Source: Oribacterium sp. UBA5894
GTDB lineage: Bacteria > Bacillota > Clostridia > Lachnospirales > Lachnospiraceae
DNA: 5,310 bases
NCBI GenBank assembly: GCA_002431355.1
Contig: DJEQ01000039.1
Coordinates: 1 to 5,310 of the forward strand
Direction: 5' to 3'
Shown here piece after piece: positions 1 to 5,310 of the stretch. How positions within the stretch are numbered: position 1 is the stretch's first letter; the number at the start of each line of letters is the position of its first letter. The notes beneath the pieces were generated by a model, which saw only the letters and a program-made list of their open reading frames with translations, was not told where the DNA came from and searched no databases. The translations under genes were made by a program, and so were the position numbers.

Positions 1-98
1 GATTCCGCCGAGTGGCCCGGAGGATTTTCGGTCTTCTTCATGTATTTTTCTGACCGCCTTGCCGATTCCTCTTTGTACCCAGGCTGTCCGCTGTCACA
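1..98. other. Region downstream of ltrA, no supported gene
   Basis: This short stretch follows the ltrA stop codon on the minus strand. I see no convincing intrinsic terminator: the best hairpin, near 4-25, is short, mismatched and lacks a T-tract. A minus-strand frame with an ATG at 41-39 stays open to the window edge (13 codons), but it has no good ribosome binding site. It may be the start of a further gene or chance. Confidence 0.3.
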
Positions 99-1544
99 TC
101 AGGAGATGTAGCCGCCGACCTTCATCTTCCGGAGGCTGCTGTGGTGGAGATGCAGGATGAGGCCGAAGATGCCATAGACTAAGCCGAGCGTCATGAGCGC
201 ACCGGCGAACTGGTTATGTCCGGTCATCAGCATCAGTGCGAAATAGATCAGCAATGCCGACAGAATATAGCCGAAGAACTTGAAGCGGTTCGCACGGAGA
301 TGCTCCTTCGCGAAGCGCTCGAAGCCGAGCAGGCAGCAGTAGTACACGAACAGCATCCCGGCCATCCACATGGTCTTCGGGAACAGCGGCACCAGTGGCC
401 GTGCAAGGAGCTCGAGTGCGATTGTCGTCGAGTTGATAGCGAGAATCATAATGACATGAATGGCCAGGAACCCGAGACCGGAGGTCTTCTTGTGGTGGTC
501 AAGGACATTGTCATTAAAAAAGCCATAGCTCAGGAACATGCCAATGACGATGAGGAAGGCCATGATATTCAGAATCACATTTTTCCCCGTCTCGAAGAAG
601 CTTGCGATACCAATGATCATCTCACCAAAGGTCAGAATCACCAGCAGGAGATTCCGCTCGGCGAGGTGCGGAAAGTCGCACGGTCTTGCCTTGTAGGCCC
701 GATGCTCACTGAGCTTCGCCGCATAGCCGTAGATCAGGGCGAGCGGTGAGAGCACGACGCCCGTGTACTGATGCACCGGGATCGAGAGAAGGAGAATCCC
801 GCACTCGATGAGGTTGTGCGTGACATTGGCCCGAAGAATCCGTCGGTCAATGTCATCGAGATGTGGCGCGAAGCGAAGCTTATCCCAGCTCCGATAGGCG
901 AGATTCAGCATGATCAGCGCCCAGGCGCCATGGTAGCGCACATAGTGCTCCAGCCAGTGAAGATTGGAACCACTCGCCATATAATAAAGAAGATACATGT
1001 TCAGGAAAATGCTGAGGTAATCCCGCAGCGATTTCCGACCATAGCGGTTAAAGAACATGGTCGTGAACATCCATACCTGCATGACCACCGCCGTCAGGAG
1101 AAGGAAGGTTCGAATCGCACTCATCGGCGGGAAGGAATGCTCATAGGCATGGAACATCGCATTGATGGTACGAAGGCTGTAAACGAAAATAAGGTCAAAG
1201 AACAGCTCAACATACTCTACCTTTTTCTCTACGATCCCGGCCACGGCCTCTGCACTCTCGTGATTGACGCGGGACCAGATGCGATACAGCAGCGATCCCT
1301 CTTCCTCCGCATGGGAAGCACCTTCTGCCTTCAGCTCCTCATCTTCTGCTTCGCCGACGACCTTATTAAAGTACTCGCGGCGCGCATGCTCCTCATCGTC
1401 AATGTCTTCGCCGGTCGTGCGGACGAAAAACTCGGATGGTCGACGAATGCGCCCATCGTCGATATGCTCTGTGCGTTCGCCATCGGTATCTACCCCTGGA
1501 AGTGTAACCTCTTCCTCGTAGTTCTCATCGTAATGATCTGCCAT
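99..1544 (-). CDS. ltrA: LtrA-family (low temperature requirement A) membrane protein with acidic N-terminal extension
   Basis: This encodes a 481-residue polytopic membrane protein of the bacterial low-temperature-requirement A family, whose biochemical function is not settled. Two family hallmarks are visible. One is the VELFFDLIFVYSL segment at residues 112-124, which opens the membrane domain. The other is an HLAERNLLLVILTFGE segment at 293-308, matching the conserved ER...GE helix of LtrA proteins. Hydrophobic segments continue from about 110 to 467, with a short basic C-terminus. Residues 1 to about 85 are hydrophilic and very rich in Asp and Glu, which is unlike the short N-termini usual in the family. 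The frame is open 41 codons further upstream, but the ATG at 1544 is chosen because AAGGAG lies 8 nt before it and the upstream residues look non-coding. The gene lies downstream of purC in the same direction but behind a terminator, so it is probably transcribed separately. The family call is firm; the role is unknown. Confidence 0.88.
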   Translation of the reverse strand: MADHYDENYEEEVTLPGVDTDGERTEHIDDGRIRRPSEFFVRTTGEDIDDEEHARREYFNKVVGEAEDEELKAEGASHAEEEGSLLYRIWSRVNHESAEAVAGIVEKKVEYVELFFDLIFVYSLRTINAMFHAYEHSFPPMSAIRTFLLLTAVVMQVWMFTTMFFNRYGRKSLRDYLSIFLNMYLLYYMASGSNLHWLEHYVRYHGAWALIMLNLAYRSWDKLRFAPHLDDIDRRILRANVTHNLIECGILLLSIPVHQYTGVVLSPLALIYGYAAKLSEHRAYKARPCDFPHLAERNLLLVILTFGEMIIGIASFFETGKNVILNIMAFLIVIGMFLSYGFFNDNVLDHHKKTSGLGFLAIHVIMILAINSTTIALELLARPLVPLFPKTMWMAGMLFVYYCCLLGFERFAKEHLRANRFKFFGYILSALLIYFALMLMTGHNQFAGALMTLGLVYGIFGLILHLHHSSLRKMKVGGYIS

Positions 1545-1560
1545 GGTGGACTCTCCTTTT
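1545..1560 (-). promoter_or_regulatory. Ribosome binding site that sets the ltrA start
   Basis: On the minus strand AAAAGGAGAG (1560-1551) precedes the ATG at 1544, with 8 nt between AAGGAG and the start codon. This favours 1544 over the more distant in-frame ATG at 1667, which lies close to the purC terminator and has no comparable site. Confidence 0.8.
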
Positions 1561-1698
1561 GTGTGAATGCCTGCGCTGATGCTCTGCCTTACGGAGCCTG
1601 GCACATGGGCCTTCCCTCTATGTGAGCACGCGCATCCCTGTCCAGAGACCGGAAGCGCTACGCTCAAGTACTATGTCTATATATAGAAAATTATACAG
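1561..1698 (-). other. Intergenic stretch or possible ltrA leader
   Basis: About 140 bp separate the purC terminator from the ltrA ribosome binding site. A perfect TATAAT lies on the minus strand at 1695-1690, but no good -35 element sits upstream, because that position falls inside the terminator hairpin. The stretch is GC-rich and has small nested inverted repeats: TGCC/GGCA at 1568-1571 and 1600-1603, GCTC/GAGC at 1581-1584 and 1594-1597, and CACAT/ATGTG at 1602-1606 and 1620-1624. A structured leader is possible but not demonstrated. Confidence 0.3.
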
Positions 1699-1729
1699 AA
1701 AAAGGGCGCGATGTACATCCATCGCGCCC
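1699..1729 (-). terminator. Intrinsic terminator of purC
   Basis: A perfect 10-bp GC-rich stem pairs 1720-1729 with 1704-1713 (GGGCGCGATG and its complement) around a 6-nt loop. On the minus strand it is followed at once by TTTTT (1703-1699). It lies about 80 bp beyond the purC stop codon and fits rho-independent termination of the purC transcript. On the plus strand the trailing T-tract is shorter (CTTTG), and no plus-strand gene ends here. Confidence 0.9.
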
Positions 1730-1810
1730 CTTTGTATTTGAATTTAAGCATGCCTTCGTTCATTTCGTGGCATGATCCGTCATGTTCTGCCTCCAAAGCA
1801 TGTGGTATGT

Positions 1811-2680
1811 TCAGATTTCTTTCCCTGTCAGCATTGTATAGGCTTCCTTGTAGAGGGCGATCGTCTGATCCACAACCTCCTGCGGAAGGGTTGCATTGTT
1901 GTCTGGATTTGCCTTCAGCCAGTTCCGTACGAACTGCTTATCAAAGCTTGCCTGGCCCTGACCTGGCTTATACTGATCGAGTCTCCAGAAACGGGAGCTG
2001 TCCGGTGTCAGCACCTCATCTGCGAGGATGACATTGCCCTCCTCATCGAGACCAAACTCAAACTTCGTATCGGCAATGATAATGCCCTTCGAAAGTGCAT
2101 AATCCGCACACTTCTTATAAACTGCGATGGTTGCATCCTTGATCTTCGTTGCAATTTCTTCGCCTCTGCCAGGGAAGGTCTTCTCCAGTACCTTGATGGA
2201 CTGCTCGAAATTGATGTTCTCATCATGATCGCCAAGCTCAGCCTTCGTGGATGGAGTATAAAGCGGCTCTGGCAGCTTCTCGCACTCAACGAGGCCCTCT
2301 GGAAGCTTCATGCCACAGATGGTGCCGTCCTTCTTGTAGTTTTCCCAGCCAGATCCCGTGATATAGCCACGTACGATGCACTCGATTGGGATCATCTCCA
2401 GCTTCTTGCAAAGTGTCGCTCTGCCTTCAAACTCCGGCTTCTGGAAAAATTCCGGCATATCCTTGTTATCCACAGAAATGAGGTCATTCGGGATCACATC
2501 CTTCGTAAGATCGAACCAGAACTTTGACATCTGGGTCAGAACCTTTCCTTTTTCTGTGATCTGGTTATGCAGAATCACATCAAATGCGGAAATACGGTCG
2601 GTTGCTACCATGATGAGCTTGTCTCCGAGATCATAGATCTCACGAACTTTGCCTTCCTTCACAGGTTTAAAATCTGCCAT
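1811..2680 (-). CDS. purC: Phosphoribosylaminoimidazole-succinocarboxamide synthase (SAICAR synthetase)
   Basis: PurC is a cytosolic enzyme of de novo purine synthesis. It ligates L-aspartate to 5-amino-1-(5-phosphoribosyl)imidazole-4-carboxylate using ATP, giving SAICAR. The 289-residue product is the longer form of the family (many bacterial PurC proteins are nearer 240) and appears complete. Recognisable segments in order are KVREIY (11-16, nucleotide-binding start), ATDRISAFD (26-34), ECIVRGYITGSGW (100-112), STKAELGDHDENI (144-156), IIADTKFEFG (200-209) and DEVLTPDSSRFW (221-232). The last two are the C-terminal nucleotide and metal region. The start is supported by GGAGGG (2691-2686) 5 nt before the ATG. 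A sigma-A-like promoter upstream (2759-2732) and an intrinsic terminator downstream make it look monocistronic. That is notable because purC often sits inside a pur operon. I found no convincing PurR box or purine riboswitch in the short 5' UTR. Confidence 0.97.
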   Translation of the reverse strand: MADFKPVKEGKVREIYDLGDKLIMVATDRISAFDVILHNQITEKGKVLTQMSKFWFDLTKDVIPNDLISVDNKDMPEFFQKPEFEGRATLCKKLEMIPIECIVRGYITGSGWENYKKDGTICGMKLPEGLVECEKLPEPLYTPSTKAELGDHDENINFEQSIKVLEKTFPGRGEEIATKIKDATIAVYKKCADYALSKGIIIADTKFEFGLDEEGNVILADEVLTPDSSRFWRLDQYKPGQGQASFDKQFVRNWLKANPDNNATLPQEVVDQTIALYKEAYTMLTGKEI

Positions 2681-2731
2681 CTTTACCCTCCATATGAAAT
2701 TGAACGTAGTAAATCAATAACCACCGAAATT

Positions 2732-2759
2732 AGTATAATGGATTTTCCTCAAATCACAA
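2732..2759 (-). promoter_or_regulatory. Putative purC promoter
   Basis: On the minus strand a -35-like TTGTGA (2759-2754) and a -10-like TATACT (2737-2732) are separated by 16 bp. The predicted start near 2725 would give a 5' UTR of about 45 nt carrying the GGAGGG ribosome binding site. It lies between the large palindrome and purC, so purC need not depend on transcription through the palindrome. Confidence 0.6.
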
Positions 2760-2789
2760 GAGTGGAAATGCACAGAATCGCATACTTTT

Positions 2790-3074
2790 GGTGGACGGTG
2801 CGGAGCCGCCGACTGCCAGGGGCGCGGAGGGCGGTCACCAGAAGTCAGTACTTCGAGTCTGGAAAAATCTAAGCCAGAACCCCTAAGCGGCACTAAGCCC
2901 TCTGCAATCGTGGAGTTTTCCTGATGAAAACTCCACGTTGACAGAGGGAGCTTAGGAAAAATTGCTCTAAGTGCCGCTATGGGGACCTGGCTTGATTTTT
3001 CAACATCCTCTTCGTATTCCTTCTGGTGACCGCCCTCCGCGCCCCTGGAAAGCCGCCGGCTTCGTCCTACCGCC
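2790..3074. repeat. Large imperfect palindrome (approx. 285 bp), possible MITE-like element or long-hairpin RNA
   Basis: This gene-free stretch folds on itself along nearly its whole length. Exact complementary blocks, from the centre outwards, are: 2909-2920 with 2926-2937 (12 bp, 5-nt loop CTGAT), 2898-2904 with 2942-2948 (7 bp), 2886-2894 with 2970-2978 (9 bp), 2871-2877 with 2987-2993 (7 bp), 2863-2869 with 2994-3000 (7 bp) and 2816-2844 with 3020-3048 (29 bp). Weaker matching continues to GGTGG at 2790 and CCGCC at 3070-3074. The outer arms are GC-rich. The right arm carries about 20 extra nt at 2949-2969. No coding frame is credible on either strand and no target-site duplication is evident at the edges. 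It starts directly after the DUF554 stop codon, so it would form the 3' UTR of that transcript. It has no U-tract typical of a terminator. It could be a miniature inverted-repeat element, two fused inverted copies of a smaller repeat, or a functional structured RNA. Confidence 0.9.
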
Positions 3075-3803
3075 TCAGAGAAGCGGCATCAGAACATTGA
3101 CCCAGAACCAGCTGATCGGCATCACGAGCACCATCGCCGGGATCATGTCGGCGGTCGGGAACATCTTCACCTTGATCATGCGGAAGCCGGTCGCAAGCAG
3201 GAGGATGCCACCGCAGGCCTTGAAGTCATTGATCATCGTCGGGGTGGTGAGCGGATAGATGACACCCGCAAGGAGATACAGCAGCATAAAGATCACAAAC
3301 TGAGGAAGCGCGATGAACGACACCACGGGGCCCAGGAGGCAGGCGAAAATCATCGCGGTAAAGAAATCCAGCACGGACTTCGCAATCAGGATGGTCTGAT
3401 CACCGGTCATACCCGCGACAATGGAGCCGTAAATGCCGGTGCCGCTTGCACAGAAGAGCACAATGATGGTAATCAGCGTTGCGCGGAATTCCTCTTCTGA
3501 AATCGCAGATTCCTTCCTGGGGAGGACTTTCGACACCACGCCCTCCATCATGGCACAGCCCTTCGCAATGTGATCCCCGAAATGGATGGCGAGTCCGATC
3601 GCCGTGCCGACCACCGTTGCGAAAACGACGGCCGCCATGTTTTCCATCAGGACAATGCTGCCGATGCCCATCGTCATGGCACAGACGCCAAAGATCATGT
3701 TGAGGTTTTCCTTAAAATCCAGGCTCAGCTTGTGCCCCGCCACGGTACCAATGATGCCGCCCAGTGCGACGGAAAGCACGTTCACTATAATTCCTGTTGG
3801 CAT
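3075..3803 (-). CDS. DUF554 family membrane protein (YqgA/YdfK-like)
   Basis: This encodes a 242-residue integral membrane protein of the DUF554 family, represented by E. coli YqgA and B. subtilis YdfK. The family is usually described as a putative transporter of unknown substrate. Length and start fit the family: the N-terminus MPTGIIVNVLSVALGG is the typical first glycine-rich helix. A middle segment at 117-150 has FCASGTGIYGSIVAG, then TGDQ and KSVLDFFTAMIF, which is the strongest family signature. A C-terminal KACGGILLLATGFRMI (195-210) leads into the last helices. Around six or seven hydrophobic segments are visible, with a polar stretch at about 95-106. AGGAGG (3818-3813) lies 9 nt before the ATG. 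The gene diverges from lrgAB, has its own promoter and a long, apparently structured leader ending in a terminator-like hairpin. Its stop codon touches the large palindrome. Family assignment is confident; the transported substrate, if any, is unknown. Confidence 0.9.
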   Translation of the reverse strand: MPTGIIVNVLSVALGGIIGTVAGHKLSLDFKENLNMIFGVCAMTMGIGSIVLMENMAAVVFATVVGTAIGLAIHFGDHIAKGCAMMEGVVSKVLPRKESAISEEEFRATLITIIVLFCASGTGIYGSIVAGMTGDQTILIAKSVLDFFTAMIFACLLGPVVSFIALPQFVIFMLLYLLAGVIYPLTTPTMINDFKACGGILLLATGFRMIKVKMFPTADMIPAMVLVMPISWFWVNVLMPLL

Positions 3804-3824
3804 AGTTTATTTCCTCCTTTACAT

Positions 3825-3851
3825 AAAAAGACAGATGCCCCTGAGAGCATC
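3825..3851 (-). terminator. Terminator-like hairpin in the DUF554 leader (possible attenuator)
   Basis: On the minus strand GATGCTC (3851-3845) pairs with GGGCATC (3840-3834), a 7-bp stem with one G-U pair, around a TCAG loop. TGTC and then TTTTT (3829-3825) follow. The T-run ends only 7 bp before the AGGAGG of the DUF554 gene. No minus-strand gene lies upstream that would need terminating here, so an attenuator acting on the DUF554 transcript is the simplest reading. The stem is short, so strength is uncertain. Confidence 0.5.
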
Positions 3852-3863
3852 CATCTATTTTCT

Positions 3864-3927
3864 GCATGATTCACGCAACCGTACACCTTCATGGTCTCCC
3901 AGCATCACGCCATTCAGAGCGGTGTAC
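3864..3927 (-). promoter_or_regulatory. Structured leader domain upstream of DUF554 (candidate cis-regulatory RNA)
   Basis: On the minus-strand transcript a perfect 7-bp stem, GGTGTAC/GTACACC on the plus strand (3921-3927 with 3881-3887), closes a 47-nt domain. An inner ATGG/CCAT pair lies at 3891-3894 with 3910-3913. A second small hairpin follows at 3876-3864 (GCGTG, 3-nt loop, CATGC, one G-U pair), then the terminator-like hairpin. The order of promoter, closed domain, terminator and ribosome binding site resembles a riboswitch or protein-responsive attenuator. I compared it from memory with fluoride, ZTP, THF, preQ1, guanidine, c-di-GMP, TPP, purine and T-box motifs and saw no match. Confidence 0.4.
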
Positions 3928-3956
3928 CTGCAAAATTTCTGCTGATTTTCTGATGT

Positions 3957-3985
3957 ATTATAGCGAGTGGAGAAGAATGCCTCAA
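3957..3985 (-). promoter_or_regulatory. Putative DUF554 promoter
   Basis: On the minus strand TTGAGG (3985-3980) and a perfect TATAAT (3962-3957) are separated by 17 bp, the optimal sigma-A spacing. The predicted start is near 3950, which gives a leader of about 147 nt before the ATG at 3803. The promoter faces away from the lrgA promoter, with the two -35 elements 21 bp apart. Confidence 0.7.
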
Positions 3986-4006
3986 GCATCGATATATTAT
4001 TAACGC

Positions 4007-4034
4007 TTTACAGTGCTTTTCATGGGCGTATAAT
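4007..4034 (+). promoter_or_regulatory. Putative lrgAB promoter
   Basis: TTTACA (4007-4012) and a perfect TATAAT (4029-4034) are separated by 16 bp, with an AT-rich stretch just upstream (3991-4003). Transcription would start near 4041, leaving a 5' UTR of about 36 nt. A weak cre-like sequence overlaps the -35 region but misses key consensus bases, so CcpA control cannot be claimed. Confidence 0.7.
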
Positions 4035-4076
4035 GGAGTCCATCCGTTTTTTAACTTTATCAGAAAAGAGAATGCC

Positions 4077-4661
4077 ATGAAATATGTAAAAGAAGTCATG
4101 TGGATCATTGCCTTCACTTTTTTCGGAGAGCTTCTGAATGCCCTGCTGCCACTGCCCGTACCAGCCGGTGTGTATGGAATGATTCTTCTGCTCCTTGCAC
4201 TGATGACGGGGCTTGTAAAGCTTCCAGAGGTCGAGGGCGCTGGAAACTTTCTCCTGGACACGATGACCATGATGTTCATCCCTGCAGCCGTCGGAATCAT
4301 GACTGCCATCCAGATCCTGCTGCCCGTGCTCCTTCCCTACCTTGTGATCATCGTGGTTTCCACTGTCCTCGTGATGGTCGTCACGGGTCTCACCGCTACC
4401 GTCATTCTGCGGCATACCGAGTCGAAGGAGGATGCGGAGCAGGAGGCCTCCGAGCTCTCCTTGGAGCCACATGAAACCTTCGGCCTAGGGCGCCGTGCAT
4501 TGAGTCCGCATGGAGAAGTCGATGGTGCCAATGGCTATCGAGAGCTTCTGAAGGTAAAGGCAGGCGAACGATCCGCTTTTCCTTCGATGGGCAGCGGCTC
4601 TGACTCCATGGAAGCCTCCATGCCTGCGGAAGAACATAAAACAGAGGAGAACGCACGATGA
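4077..4661 (+). CDS. lrgA: LrgA/CidA family holin-like membrane protein with long polar C-terminal tail
   Basis: LrgA/CidA proteins are small holin-like membrane proteins that work with LrgB/CidB. They are linked to control of murein hydrolase activity and cell lysis, and in some species to pyruvate uptake. Residues 1-112 form the family core: a first hydrophobic helix (4-24), the LPLPVPAGVYGMILLLLAL segment (24-42) with its Pro/Gly-rich entry, the MFIPAAVGIM segment (66-75), which corresponds to the conserved F-P-A-x-VG-hydrophobic motif, and a final hydrophobic stretch (83-111). Residues 113-194 are a polar, Glu/Ser-rich tail of about 82 residues with no family counterpart I recognise; typical members are near 120-150 residues. 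The ribosome binding site is weak (AAAAGAG, 6 nt before the ATG), but no alternative in-frame start nearby is better. The stop overlaps the lrgB start as ATGA, so the two are probably translationally coupled. The choice between the lrgA and cidA names is arbitrary from sequence alone. Confidence 0.85.
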   Translation: MKYVKEVMWIIAFTFFGELLNALLPLPVPAGVYGMILLLLALMTGLVKLPEVEGAGNFLLDTMTMMFIPAAVGIMTAIQILLPVLLPYLVIIVVSTVLVMVVTGLTATVILRHTESKEDAEQEASELSLEPHETFGLGRRALSPHGEVDGANGYRELLKVKAGERSAFPSMGSGSDSMEASMPAEEHKTEENAR

Positions 4662-5310
4662 AGGAAGCATTGCTCAACTCAAGCTATTTTGGTCTCATTT
4701 TAAGTATTTTCTTTTTCATGCTGGCCGTTCAGCTGAAAGCGAAGTTTCGTCTGGCCATTTTAAATCCGCTGCTTGTCTCCACGATCATGATTGTCGCCAT
4801 TCTGGTCATCTTTCAGATCCCTTACGAGGAGTACAAGGCAAGTGCAAATCTGCTGAGCTATCTGCTGACGCCTGCAACGGTCTGCCTCGCGATTCCGATG
4901 TATAAGCAGCTTCGTCTTCTGAAGGACAATCTCGTTGCGGTGCTCGCTGCCATTACCGCGGGCACGCTGTCCTCGATTCTCAGTATTTTCCTGATGGGAA
5001 AGCTCTTTGGCCTGAGCCCAGAGCACATCTCCACGCTGCTGCCGAAGTCCATCACAACGGCCATCGGGATGGGGGTCTCTGAAGAAGCCGGAGGCATCGT
5101 CACGCTGACGGTCGCTGCCATTGTCATGACCGGCATCCTCGGAAACATGATTGCGGAAACGGTGTTCCATCTCTTTCACATCGATCATCCGATTGCCCGT
5201 GGACTCGCACTTGGCACCTCGGCACATGCCGTGGGTACTGCAAAGGCGCTGGAGCTCGGTGAAATCGAAGGGGCCATGGGCTCCATCAGCATCTGCGTGG
5301 CGGGTATCCT
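4658..5310 (+). CDS. lrgB: LrgB/CidB family membrane protein, partial (3' end beyond the window)
   Basis: This is the partner of LrgA, a polytopic membrane protein of the LrgB/CidB/YohK family (usually about 230 residues). The window holds 217 complete codons and ends without a stop, so only a short C-terminal piece is missing. The N-terminus begins MKEALLNSSYFGLILSI. Family signatures are LLPKSITTAIGMGVSEEAGG (127-146), matching the conserved PKS-T-T-I-E-GG segment, and RGLALGTSAHAVGTAKALEL (181-200) followed by GEIEGAMGSISICVAGI (201-217). These match the H-A-GT and E-GAM segments of the family. Several hydrophobic helices are visible, at about 8-25, 35-53, 92-117 and 148-165. AGAGGAG (4643-4649) sits 8 nt before the ATG, inside the lrgA coding tail, and the 4-bp ATGA overlap supports coupled translation. 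It shares the promoter upstream of lrgA. The identification is firm. Confidence 0.93.
   Translation, partial: MKEALLNSSYFGLILSIFFFMLAVQLKAKFRLAILNPLLVSTIMIVAILVIFQIPYEEYKASANLLSYLLTPATVCLAIPMYKQLRLLKDNLVAVLAAITAGTLSSILSIFLMGKLFGLSPEHISTLLPKSITTAIGMGVSEEAGGIVTLTVAAIVMTGILGNMIAETVFHLFHIDHPIARGLALGTSAHAVGTAKALELGEIEGAMGSISICVAGI

Noticed and set aside
216..1625. Long plus-strand open frames opposite ltrA (177 and 284 codons)
   Set aside because: They are antisense shadows of a well-supported LtrA-family gene. Their translations are low-complexity and charged, with no recognisable domain and no good ribosome binding sites.
1545..1667. Upstream extension of ltrA to an ATG at 1667 (41 extra codons)
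   Set aside because: The ATG at 1544 has a strong, well-spaced AAGGAG, while the extension has no family similarity and no good ribosome binding site at 1667.
1771..1784. Small hairpin CATGA-TCCG-TCATG between purC and its terminator
   Set aside because: It has only 5 bp, is AT-containing and has no T-tract. It is likely chance.
2701..2731. PurR box or purine riboswitch upstream of purC
   Set aside because: No CCGAAC-type PurBox pair and no purine aptamer core are present in the approximately 45-nt leader.
2911..2937. CTGATGA followed by AAAC at the palindrome tip, resembling a hammerhead ribozyme core
   Set aside because: There is no stem II between the two core pieces and the expected NUH cleavage context is absent. 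The motif is simply the loop and adjoining stem of the central hairpin.
3831..3851. TPP-riboswitch-like TGCC...CTGAGA on the plus strand
   Set aside because: The rest of the TPP consensus (ACCTGATCTGG and GCGTAGGGAA segments) does not follow, and no gene on that strand is placed to use it.
3996..4012. Catabolite response element (CcpA site) overlapping the lrgA -35
   Set aside because: The match around the central CG is partial, missing the conserved G on the left and the CA on the right at the required spacing. It is too weak to claim.
3914..4531. Minus-strand frames opposite lrgA
   Set aside because: The plus-strand frame has clear LrgA signatures, a promoter and coupling to lrgB. The opposite frames show no domain.

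Overview
The window looks like chromosomal DNA of a moderately GC-rich Firmicute, most likely a clostridial or Lachnospiraceae-type anaerobe. This is inferred from strong AGGAGG-type ribosome binding sites, sigma-A-like promoters, a PurC of roughly 290 residues, a DUF554 protein and an LrgA/LrgB pair. The species cannot be fixed from sequence reading alone. I see no transposase, phage gene, CRISPR array, tRNA or rRNA.

Layout: three genes lie on the minus strand. In transcription order they are a DUF554 membrane protein (3803-3075), purC for SAICAR synthetase (2680-1811) and an LtrA-family membrane protein (1544-99). purC has its own promoter and a clean intrinsic terminator, so these are probably separate units rather than one operon. 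On the plus strand, diverging from the DUF554 gene, is an lrgA-lrgB (cidA-cidB type) pair. Its genes overlap by 4 bp, and lrgB runs off the right edge after 217 codons.

The non-coding parts are the most interesting. Between DUF554 and purC sits an approximately 285-bp imperfect palindrome (about 2790-3074). Its arms share a perfect 29-bp block far from the centre and a perfect 12-bp stem at the centre. It carries no gene and abuts the DUF554 stop codon. The DUF554 gene also has an approximately 147-nt leader running from a good promoter. The leader holds a 47-nt domain closed by a perfect 7-bp stem, then a small hairpin, then a terminator-like hairpin with a U-tract just before the ribosome binding site. 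This is the layout of an attenuator or riboswitch, but it matches no class I could recognise.

Functional links: LrgA and LrgB are expected to act together in the membrane as a holin-like or small-metabolite (for example pyruvate) transport pair. DUF554 and LtrA are membrane proteins of poorly known role. PurC is a cytosolic purine-synthesis enzyme with no evident functional tie to its neighbours. Both LrgA (polar C-terminal tail) and LtrA (acidic N-terminal region) carry extensions beyond the family core.
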